Of a DNA stretch of 64,000 nt, positions 29,950 through 37,363 are shown in pieces. The translations under genes were made by a program, and so were the position numbers. This DNA comes from Bradyrhizobium sp. SZCCT0153 (GTDB taxonomy: Bacteria > Pseudomonadota > Alphaproteobacteria > Rhizobiales > Xanthobacteraceae). The stretch spans positions 62,001 to 126,000 of the forward strand of contig NZ_JAFCKS010000004.1 in NCBI RefSeq assembly GCF_018129995.1, given 5' to 3'. Within the stretch, counting starts at the first letter, position 1, and the number at the start of each line of letters is the position of its first letter. Below the pieces are notes generated by a model. The model saw nothing but the letters and a program-made list of their open reading frames with translations. It had not been told where the DNA came from and did no database searches.

Positions 29950-32064
29950 ATGGATACGATGAAACTGCAAAAACGCGCTTCCGTCTCGGCGATGCTCGAT
30001 CCCAAGATCGTCGTGCCCGCGATTCGCGCGTCCTTCACCAAGCTCGACCCGCGGCTGATGATCAGAAATCCCGTGATGTTCGTGGTCGAGACCGTGGCCG
30101 CGCTCACCACGGTGATCTTCCTGCGCGACCTCGTCACCGGCGGCGCGAATCTCGGCTTCACCTTCCAGATCATCCTCTGGCTCTGGTTCACGGTGCTGTT
30201 CGCCAATTTCGCCGAAGCGGTCGCCGAAGGCCGCGGCAAGGCGCAGGCCGATTCGCTGCGCAAGACCCGCACCGAGAGCCAGGCCAAGCTGCTGACCGGC
30301 GCCGGGCAGGCCTTCCAGCTCGTGCCGGGTACCAGCCTGAAGGTCGGCGACATCGTGCTGGTCGAGGCGGGCGATACCATCCCCTCCGACGGCGAGGTGA
30401 TCGAGGGCGTCGCCTCCGTCAACGAGGCTGCCATCACCGGCGAGTCCGCACCCGTGATCCGTGAATCCGGCGGTGACCGTTCGGCGGTGACCGGCGGCAC
30501 GCAGGTGCTGTCCGACTGGATCCGCGTCCGCATCACGGCGGCGCAGGGCTCGACCTTCATCGACCGCATGATCAAGCTGGTCGAGGGCGCCGAGCGGGCG
30601 AAGACGCCGAACGAGATCGCGCTCAACATTCTGCTCGCGGGTCTCACCATCATCTTCGTGTTCGCCACCGTCACCATCCCGAGCTATGCGGCTTATGCCG
30701 GCGGCTCGATCTCGGTGATCGTGCTGGTCGCGCTGTTCGTGACGTTGATCCCGACGACGATCGGTGCGCTGCTGTCGGCGATCGGCATCGCCGGCATGGA
30801 TCGCCTGGTGCGCTTCAACGTGCTGGCGATGTCGGGCCGCGCCGTCGAGGCCGCCGGCGACGTCGATACGCTGCTGCTGGACAAGACCGGAACGATCACG
30901 CTCGGCAATCGCCAGGCGACTGCGTTCCGTCCGGTTCGCGGCGTGACCGAGCAGGAGCTGGCGGACGCAGCCCAGCTTGCCTCACTCGCCGACGAGACGC
31001 CGGAAGGCCGTTCCATCGTCGTGCTGGCGAAAGAGAAGTATGGCATTCGCGGGCGCGACATGGCCGAGCTTGGCGCGACGTTCATCCCGTTCACGGCGCA
31101 GACCCGCATGAGCGGCGTCGATGCCGGCGGCTCGTCGGTGCGCAAGGGCGCGGTCGATGCCATGCTCAATTATGTCGGGGGCGGCGCGCCGCTGGCCGTC
31201 GCTTCCGGCAACACCGCACGGGCCATCCAGCCGGTGGCGCTGTCGGACATCGGACGCGAGGTCCAGACCATTGCGGACGACATTGCGAAGGCGGGCGGTA
31301 CCCCGCTTGCTGTCGCCAGGGACGGCAAGCTGCTCGGCGTCGTTCAGCTCAAGGACATCGTCAAGGGCGGCATCCGCGAGCGCTTTGCCGAGCTGCGCCG
31401 CATGGGCATCCGTACCGTCATGATCACGGGCGACAACCCGATGACGGCCGCGGCGATCGCGGCGGAGGCCGGCGTCGACGATTTCCTGGCGCAGGCAACT
31501 CCCGAGGACAAGCTCAAGCTGATCCGCGACGAGCAGGCCAAGGGCAAGCTGGTGGCCATGTGCGGCGACGGCACCAACGACGCGCCGGCGCTCGCGCAGG
31601 CCGACGTCGGTGTCGCCATGAACACCGGCACCCAGGCGGCCCGCGAGGCCGGCAACATGGTCGACCTCGATTCCAACCCGACCAAGCTGATCGAGGTAGT
31701 CGAGATCGGCAAGCAGCTGCTGATGACGCGCGGTGCACTGACCACGTTCTCGATCGCCAACGACGTCGCAAAGTATTTTGCGATCATCCCGGCGATGTTC
31801 CTGGCATTCTATCCGCAGCTCAACGTGCTCAACGTCATGAACCTGTCGAGCCCGCAAAGCGCCATCCTGTCGGCGATCATCTTCAACGCGTTGATCATCA
31901 TTGGGTTGATCCCGCTGGCGCTGAAGGGCGTCGCCTATCGTGCGGTCGGTGCCGGCGCTTTGCTTCGACGCAACCTGCTGATCTACGGCCTCGGCGGTAT
32001 CGTCATTCCCTTTATCGGCATCAAGGCGATCGACCTCGTCGTCGTCGCCTTGCATCTGGCCTAA
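29950..32064 (+). CDS. kdpB: K+-transporting P-type ATPase subunit B (KdpB)
   Basis: 704 residues from ATG 29950; a TTG at 29932 is less likely. KdpB is the catalytic P-type ATPase subunit that drives K+ import through KdpA. The phosphorylated aspartate is Asp311 in DKTGTITLGN. Other motifs are the actuator VNEAAITGESAPV, the nucleotide-binding KGAVDAM, MITGDNPMTAAAIA, and the hinge CGDGTNDAPALAQADVGVAM. The N-terminal helices and C-terminal helices are as expected. Everything looks functional. A palindromic repeat separates it from kdpC. Confidence 0.97.
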   Translation: MDTMKLQKRASVSAMLDPKIVVPAIRASFTKLDPRLMIRNPVMFVVETVAALTTVIFLRDLVTGGANLGFTFQIILWLWFTVLFANFAEAVAEGRGKAQADSLRKTRTESQAKLLTGAGQAFQLVPGTSLKVGDIVLVEAGDTIPSDGEVIEGVASVNEAAITGESAPVIRESGGDRSAVTGGTQVLSDWIRVRITAAQGSTFIDRMIKLVEGAERAKTPNEIALNILLAGLTIIFVFATVTIPSYAAYAGGSISVIVLVALFVTLIPTTIGALLSAIGIAGMDRLVRFNVLAMSGRAVEAAGDVDTLLLDKTGTITLGNRQATAFRPVRGVTEQELADAAQLASLADETPEGRSIVVLAKEKYGIRGRDMAELGATFIPFTAQTRMSGVDAGGSSVRKGAVDAMLNYVGGGAPLAVASGNTARAIQPVALSDIGREVQTIADDIAKAGGTPLAVARDGKLLGVVQLKDIVKGGIRERFAELRRMGIRTVMITGDNPMTAAAIAAEAGVDDFLAQATPEDKLKLIRDEQAKGKLVAMCGDGTNDAPALAQADVGVAMNTGTQAAREAGNMVDLDSNPTKLIEVVEIGKQLLMTRGALTTFSIANDVAKYFAIIPAMFLAFYPQLNVLNVMNLSSPQSAILSAIIFNALIIIGLIPLALKGVAYRAVGAGALLRRNLLIYGLGGIVIPFIGIKAIDLVVVALHLA

Positions 32065-32066
32065 CC

Positions 32067-32152
32067 CGTCATTGCGAGGAGCGAAGCGACGAAGCAATCC
32101 AGACTGCCTCGGTGGAAAGACCCTGGAATGCTTCGCTTCGCTCGCGATGACG
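32067..32152. repeat. palindromic intergenic repeat (copy 1), between kdpB and kdpC
   Basis: Begins CGTCATTGCGAGGAGCGAAG and ends CGCTCGCGATGACG; the two arms are inverted repeats around a centre with GGTGGAAAGA. It is homologous to copy 2 at 36273-36352 (same GCAATCCAG core and GGAAAGA centre). Such elements are common between genes in Bradyrhizobium. The messenger would fold into a long hairpin that could lower kdpC expression relative to kdpAB. Confidence 0.8.
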
Positions 32153-32171
32153 ATATATTTGGAGACCTAAC

Positions 32172-32777
32172 ATGCTCAGAGAAATCCGCCCCGCCATCGT
32201 CCTGCTGCTGGTGCTGACCGCCATCACGGGCCTGGCCTATCCGCTTGCGATGACGGCTGTCGCCGGCGCGATCTTCCCGGCGCAGGCGCAAGGCAGCTTG
32301 ATCGAGAAGGACGGCAAGGTGATCGGCTCCGCCCTGATCGGGCAGGAGTTCAAGGACGACAAATACTTCCACGGCCGCCCCTCGGCGACGCTCGCGCCGG
32401 ACCCGAGCGACTCGACCAAGACGGTCTCGGCGCCCTACAACGCCGCCAACTCCGGCGGCTCCAATCTCGGTCCGACCAGCAAGGCGCTGGCCGACCGGTT
32501 GAAGGAAGACGTGGACAAGCTCAAGAGTGAGAACCCGAACGCGGCCGTGCCGGTTGACCTGGTCACGACCTCGGCCAGTGGTCTCGATCCGGACATCTCG
32601 CCGGAAGCTGCCCAATTCCAGGTGCCGCGGATCGCCAAGGCTCGGAATATGCCGGAAGACACGCTGAAGCAGCTCGTGGCCTCCACCACGCAGGGCCGTT
32701 GGCTCGGCTTGCTTGGCGAACCCCGCGTTAACGTATTGGCGCTGAACCTCGCGCTTGATCGTGTGGCCGCGAAGTAG
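32172..32777 (+). CDS. kdpC: K+-transporting ATPase subunit C (KdpC)
   Basis: 201 residues: one N-terminal membrane helix (AIVLLLVLTAITGLAYPLAM) and a periplasmic domain with GSALIGQEFKDDKYFHGRPS, NSGGSNLGPTSKALADR, VPVDLVTTSASGLDPDISPE, and LNLALDR at the end. KdpC stabilises the complex and increases its affinity. Length and motifs are normal. Unlike the other kdp genes it is separated from its predecessor by more than 100 bases, which hold the palindromic repeat. Confidence 0.95.
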   Translation: MLREIRPAIVLLLVLTAITGLAYPLAMTAVAGAIFPAQAQGSLIEKDGKVIGSALIGQEFKDDKYFHGRPSATLAPDPSDSTKTVSAPYNAANSGGSNLGPTSKALADRLKEDVDKLKSENPNAAVPVDLVTTSASGLDPDISPEAAQFQVPRIAKARNMPEDTLKQLVASTTQGRWLGLLGEPRVNVLALNLALDRVAAK

Positions 32778-32817
32778 CGCTCTATGCTAGGAATGCCCGG
32801 ATGACTATATTGGCCTG

Positions 32818-35541
32818 ATGGTCCGAGAGCGCCGCGATCCCGAACAACGGCCGTCTCCCGAGGCGCTGCTGGAAGCTGCGCGCCGGGAGGAGGGCGCGAG
32901 CGGCAAGTTGAAGATCTTTGTCGGCGCCGCCCCCGGCGTCGGCAAGACCTACGAGATGCTGCAGAGCGCCCACGCCAAGCGCAAGGCCGGCATCGACGTC
33001 GTGGTCGGCTTCGTCGAGACCCATGGCCGCGCCGAGACCGAGGCTCTGGTGCGGGGGCTCGAGGTGGTCCCGCGCAAGCGGCTCGACTACCGCAGCCAGA
33101 TCGTCGAGGAGATGGACCTCGATGCGGTGATCGCAAGGCGGCCGAAAATCGCCTTGGTCGACGAGCTCGCCCACACCAATGCGGCTGGCAGCCGCCATCC
33201 AAAACGCTATCTCGACGTCGAGGAGCTGCTCTCCCACGGCATCGACGTCTACACCGCCGTCAACATCCAGCACATCGAGAGCCTCAACGACGTCGTCGCG
33301 CAGATCACCCATGTGCGGGTGCGCGAGACGGTGCCCGATTCGGTATTCGACCGCGCCGATGCGATCGAGCTGATCGACCTCACGCCTGACGATTTGATCC
33401 AGCGGCTGAAGGAGGGCAAGGTCTATGTGCCCAAGCAGGCCGAGCGCGCGCTGGAGCATTATTTCTCGCCGGGCAATCTGACCGCGCTGCGCGAGCTGGC
33501 GCTGCGGCGCACGGCGGAGCGGGTTGATGAGCAGCTGCTCACGCACATGCAGGCGAACGCTATCGCCGGGCCCTGGGCCGCAGGCGAGCGCATTCTCGTC
33601 TGCGTCAGCGAGGACCCGCGCGCTGCGAGCCTCGTGCGCTACACCAAGCGGCTGGCCGACCGATTGCATGCGGCGTTCACCGCGATCTCGATCGAGACAC
33701 GGCGCTCGCTCCAGCTTTCCGACGAAGAGCGCGACCGGGTCGCCGATACGCTGCGGCTCGCGGAAGCGCTCGGCGGCGAGGCCCTGACCATCCCCGCCGT
33801 CGGCCGCCGCATCGCCGACGACGTCATCAATTTCGCGCAAGGCAACAACGTCACCCAGATCGTGATCGGCAAGTCGACGCGATCGCGGTGGTTCGAATTG
33901 ACGCGCGGTTCCGTCGTGCATGATCTGGTGCGCAGTGCCGGCAATATCAGCGTTCACGTCATTCCCGGCGATGAGCTCGCGATCGAGCCCGTGCCGAAGT
34001 CGGCGATCCAGACCGCGGCACGTTCCGAGCCGTTTGACGCACGTCCCTATCTGAAGGCGCTCGGGATCACTGCGCTCGGCCTTGCCGCAGCGGTGGGCAT
34101 CAAGCCCTATTTCGGCATCGAAAACGTCGACCTGATGTTCCTGACCGCGGTGGTCGCCGTGGCCGTTCGCTATGGGCTATGGCCGTCGCTCCTGGCGAGC
34201 ATAGCGGCGTCGCTGGCGTATAATTTCTTCTTCCTGCCGCCGGTCTACACGTTCACGATTACCGATCCGACCAATGTCGCGGCGTTCTTCTTCTTCATGC
34301 TGATTGCGTTTGTGGTGTCGAACGTTGCGGGACGGGTGCGGACCCAGGCCGACACCGCGATCGGCCGCATCCGCACGACCGAGCAGCTCTATGCGTTCAG
34401 CCGCAAGCTTGCGGGCACCGCCACGCTCGATGACGTGCTGTGGGCGACCGCCTATCAGACCGCGCTGATGCTGAAGGTCCGCGTGGTGCTGTTGTTGCCC
34501 GAGGACGGCCTGCTCACGGTCAAGTCCGGTTATCCGCCAGAGGATGAGCTCGACCAGGCCGATCTTGCCGCCGCCAACTGGGCCTGGAGCAACGATCGCA
34601 CGGCCGGCCGCGGCTCGGACACGCTGCCGGGTGCAAAACGGCTGTTCCTGCCGATGCGTACCGGGCGCGGCCCGATCGGCGTCATCGGCATCGACGACGA
34701 TCGCACAGGTCCCTTGCTGACGCCGGACCAGCGGCGGCTTCTCGACGCGCTGGTCGACCAGGGCGCGCTCGCGATCGAGCGCGTACTGCTGGTCGAGGAC
34801 ATGGACCGCGTCAAGCGGACCGTCGAGTCCGAGCGGCTGCGCTCGGCGCTGCTGACCTCGATTTCGCACGATCTCAAGACGCCGCTCGCGTCCGTGCTGG
34901 GGGCCGCCTCGACCATGCGTGATCTCGCCGGGGCGTTGTCCGACACCGAGAAGCGCGACCTGCTCGCCACCGTGATCGACGAGTCCGAGCGGCTCAACCG
35001 CTTCATCGCCAATCTGCTCGACATGACCAAGCTCGAATCCGGCGCCATCGTGCCCAACACGGCGCTGCACGACCTCGGCGAGATCGTCGGCAGCGCGCTG
35101 CGACGGGCAGCCAAGATTCTCACCGCCCACAAGGTCGAGCTGGTGCTTGCCGCGGACCTCCCCATGCTCCAGCTCGATGCCGTGCTATTCGAGCAGGTGC
35201 TGTTCAACCTGCTCGACAACGCCGCCAAATATTCGCGGCCCGACACCACGATCTCGATCAGGAGCCAGCGCGACAGGGATCATGTGGTGCTTCAGGTCGC
35301 CGACGAAGGCGACGGCATTCCGCCGGACGAGCTCGAGAGCGTGTTCGACAAGTTCTACCGCGCGCAGAAGGGCGATCACGTCCGCCCGGGCACCGGGCTC
35401 GGGCTTGCCATCTCCCGCGGCTTCGTCGAGGCGATGCGCGGCACGATCGCGGCCGCCAACCGCAATGACCGGAGCGGCGCGGTCCTGACCATCCGTCTGC
35501 CTGTTCCGGCACAGACCCACTCATTGGATACCGCCGCATGA
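32818..35541 (+). CDS. kdpD: K+ sensor histidine kinase KdpD
   Basis: 907 residues. The N-terminal KdpD domain has the Walker A motif GAAPGVGKT (37-45) and LVDELAHTNAAGSRHPKRY, followed by a universal-stress-protein-like domain (about 250-375). Then come four membrane helices (about 410-500), a GAF-like domain (about 530-650), the HisKA box SISHDLKTPLAS with His684, and the ATPase motifs (LLDNAAKYS, VADEGDGIP, GTGLGLAIS). KdpD senses K+ shortage or osmotic stress and phosphorylates KdpE. The stop overlaps the kdpE start (ATGA), so the pair is translationally coupled. Confidence 0.96.
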   Translation: MVRERRDPEQRPSPEALLEAARREEGASGKLKIFVGAAPGVGKTYEMLQSAHAKRKAGIDVVVGFVETHGRAETEALVRGLEVVPRKRLDYRSQIVEEMDLDAVIARRPKIALVDELAHTNAAGSRHPKRYLDVEELLSHGIDVYTAVNIQHIESLNDVVAQITHVRVRETVPDSVFDRADAIELIDLTPDDLIQRLKEGKVYVPKQAERALEHYFSPGNLTALRELALRRTAERVDEQLLTHMQANAIAGPWAAGERILVCVSEDPRAASLVRYTKRLADRLHAAFTAISIETRRSLQLSDEERDRVADTLRLAEALGGEALTIPAVGRRIADDVINFAQGNNVTQIVIGKSTRSRWFELTRGSVVHDLVRSAGNISVHVIPGDELAIEPVPKSAIQTAARSEPFDARPYLKALGITALGLAAAVGIKPYFGIENVDLMFLTAVVAVAVRYGLWPSLLASIAASLAYNFFFLPPVYTFTITDPTNVAAFFFFMLIAFVVSNVAGRVRTQADTAIGRIRTTEQLYAFSRKLAGTATLDDVLWATAYQTALMLKVRVVLLLPEDGLLTVKSGYPPEDELDQADLAAANWAWSNDRTAGRGSDTLPGAKRLFLPMRTGRGPIGVIGIDDDRTGPLLTPDQRRLLDALVDQGALAIERVLLVEDMDRVKRTVESERLRSALLTSISHDLKTPLASVLGAASTMRDLAGALSDTEKRDLLATVIDESERLNRFIANLLDMTKLESGAIVPNTALHDLGEIVGSALRRAAKILTAHKVELVLAADLPMLQLDAVLFEQVLFNLLDNAAKYSRPDTTISIRSQRDRDHVVLQVADEGDGIPPDELESVFDKFYRAQKGDHVRPGTGLGLAISRGFVEAMRGTIAAANRNDRSGAVLTIRLPVPAQTHSLDTAA

Positions 35542-36227
35542 GCGCTGCCCCCATCAAGGTGCTGGTCATCGACGACGAGCCGCCGATCCGCAAATTGCTG
35601 CGGATGGGGCTGACGACGCAGGGCTATGAGATCCTGGAGGCGCCGAACGGCAAGACCGCGCTGGAAAAGCTCAGCGAAGAGCCCGCGCTTATCATCCTCG
35701 ATCTAGGCTTGCCCGACGTCCAGGGCCACGAGCTGCTGCGCACCATCCGCGCCCGCAACGAAAGCGTGCCGATCGTGGTGCTGTCGAGCCGCGGGGACGA
35801 GGCCGGCAAGGTGCAGGCGCTCGATCTCGGCGCCGACGACTACCTGACCAAACCGTTCGGCATGGACGAGCTGCTGGCGCGCCTGCGCGCCGCGCTGCGT
35901 CACCAGTTGCAGGTCCAGGGCGAGCGCCCGATCTTTCGCAGCGGCGATCTCTCGGTCGATCTCGTCCGCCGCATCGTCAAGATCGGCGAGCGCGACATCA
36001 AGCTGTCGCCGAAGGAATACGATCTGCTGCGTGTGCTCGTGCAGCACGCCGGCAAGGTGCTGACCCATCGCTTCCTGCTCAAGGAGCTGTGGGACGAGCT
36101 GACCGACGCGCAATATCTGCGCGTCTATGTCCGCCAGCTCCGCCAGAAGATCGAGGCCGATCCGGAGCGTCCGCAATATGTGCTGACGGAGACGGGGATC
36201 GGCTACCGGCTGAAGGCGGGAGATTAG
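35538..36227 (+). CDS. kdpE: response regulator KdpE
   Basis: 229 residues: receiver domain with acidic pocket (VIDDEPP), phosphorylated Asp55 (LDLGLPD), and the switch lysine in YLTKPFGMDELLARL, followed by an OmpR/PhoB-type winged-helix domain (KLSPKEYDLLRVLVQHAGKV, then YVRQLRQKIEADPERPQYVL). It activates kdpFABC transcription in other bacteria by binding T-rich direct repeats. The direct repeat in motifs S1-S4 has the spacing expected for this family. Confidence 0.96.
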   Translation: MSAAPIKVLVIDDEPPIRKLLRMGLTTQGYEILEAPNGKTALEKLSEEPALIILDLGLPDVQGHELLRTIRARNESVPIVVLSSRGDEAGKVQALDLGADDYLTKPFGMDELLARLRAALRHQLQVQGERPIFRSGDLSVDLVRRIVKIGERDIKLSPKEYDLLRVLVQHAGKVLTHRFLLKELWDELTDAQYLRVYVRQLRQKIEADPERPQYVLTETGIGYRLKAGD

Positions 36228-36272
36228 TGTATTTCACGCCGTAGGACTGAAGAGCGCGTTTCCGGCCATACC

Positions 36273-36352
36273 CGTCATTGCGAGTGCAGAGAAGCAATCC
36301 AGGCTGTCTCCGCGGAAAGATTCTGGATTGCTTCTCTGCGCTCGCAATGACG
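36273..36352. repeat. palindromic intergenic repeat (copy 2), between kdpE and ku
   Basis: Begins CGTCATTGCGAGTGCAGAGA and ends GCGCTCGCAATGACG; the 30-base arms are nearly perfect inverted repeats around a centre with CGCGGAAAGA. It is homologous to copy 1 at 32067-32152. Lying between the convergent kdpE and ku genes, it may serve as a two-way terminator. Confidence 0.85.
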
Positions 36353-36359
36353 GAATGGG

Positions 36360-37244
36360 TTAACCCGCCTTCCGGTGTCGGGCTGTCGAACGATGCGTAT
36401 TCTTCGCGCTGCGGCTACGCCCCGTCGCGCGGCGCGCGTGAGCCTTCGCTGCCGTTTTCTTTCCGCCGCGTCCCTTCAGGCTCTGCTTCAGCGCGTCCAT
36501 CAGGTTGACGACGTTGCTCGGCCGCTCTTCGGGCTCCGGCAGCTCGATCTTCCTGCCGCTGGCCTTGCGCTTCACTAGCGCCTTCAGGGCGTTCTCGTAT
36601 TCGTCCTTGAACTTGCTGGGGTCGAAATGCGAGGCCTTGGTATGCAGGATGTGGCCGGCGAGCTCGACCATGTCCTTGGTGGTCTTCGGGTTCTTGATGT
36701 CGTCGAAGAACTGGTCCTCGTCGCGCAGCTCGTATGGGAAGCGCAGCGTGGTGCCCAGCAGGCCCTTGCCGAGCGGCTCGATGGCGATGATGTGCTCGCG
36801 GTTGGTGAGCACGATCTTGGCGAGCGCGACGCGGTCCTGGTCCTTCATGGCATCGCGGATCACGGCGAAGGCGTCGACCGCAGCCTTACCGTCGGGCGCG
36901 ATGTAATAGGGGTGGTTGAGATAGCGCTGGTCGATCTCCTCGCTCGGCACGAAGCTCTCGATGTCGATGGTGTGATTGCTCTCGATCTGGAGCGCCTCGA
37001 GCTCTTCCGGCTCGATCTCGACATATTTGCCCTTTCGCAGCTCGTAGCCGCGCCCCTTCTGGTCGCTTTCGACGACGTCGCCGGTCTCAGCATCGACCAT
37101 CTGCTGCTTGAGCCTGTTGCCGGTCTCGCGGTTGATCATGTGAAACCGCGTCTTCTCGGCCGCAGTGGTCGCGGGATAAAGCACGACCGGACAACTGACC
37201 AGCGAGAGCTTCAACGTTCCCTTCCAATAGGCACGGGGGGCCAT
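36360..37244 (-). CDS. ku: non-homologous end-joining protein Ku
   Basis: 294 residues from ATG 37244; GGAG precedes it and the typical start APRAYWKGTLKLSLVSCPV follows. An in-frame ATG 21 bases earlier is less likely. Bacterial Ku forms a ring that binds DNA ends and recruits LigD. The core is intact (FHMINRETGNRLKQQ, VESDQKGRGYEL, GKYVEIEPEELEAL, FVPSEEIDQRYLN, LPEPEERPSNVVNLMDALK). The C-terminal 35 residues are Arg/Lys-rich, the usual basic tail for DNA threading. It diverges from ligD across 119 bases with two interleaved candidate promoters. Confidence 0.95.
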   Translation of the reverse strand: MAPRAYWKGTLKLSLVSCPVVLYPATTAAEKTRFHMINRETGNRLKQQMVDAETGDVVESDQKGRGYELRKGKYVEIEPEELEALQIESNHTIDIESFVPSEEIDQRYLNHPYYIAPDGKAAVDAFAVIRDAMKDQDRVALAKIVLTNREHIIAIEPLGKGLLGTTLRFPYELRDEDQFFDDIKNPKTTKDMVELAGHILHTKASHFDPSKFKDEYENALKALVKRKASGRKIELPEPEERPSNVVNLMDALKQSLKGRGGKKTAAKAHARRATGRSRSAKNTHRSTARHRKAG

Positions 37245-37274
37245 TCCATTCTCCAGCGATTCCAAGGCTTTTCA

Positions 37275-37299
37275 GGAACTCCAACCGGGCTCCGGGGTT
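37275..37299 (+). promoter_or_regulatory. candidate general-stress (EcfG-type) promoter of ligD
   Basis: GGAAC (37275-37279), 16 bases, GGTT (37296-37299), close to the alphaproteobacterial EcfG consensus GGAAC-N16/17-CGTT. The ligD start is 64 bases further on. Confidence 0.45.
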
Positions 37300-37307
37300 T
37301 TGGTTCC
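37283..37307 (-). promoter_or_regulatory. candidate general-stress (EcfG-type) promoter of ku
   Basis: On the minus strand GGAAC (37307-37303), 16 bases, GGTT (37286-37283). It interleaves with the opposite ligD element, each -35 lying just outside the other's -10. The ku start is 38 bases further on. Confidence 0.45.
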
Positions 37308-37363
37308 GGCTGGGACTTTTGCCGTGATAGGCTTTAACGCGATTAGATAATGCGGGACCGGTC

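Noticed and set aside
28050..30677. 875-codon open frame on the minus strand
   Set aside because: Opposite to kdpA and kdpB, which are unmistakable.
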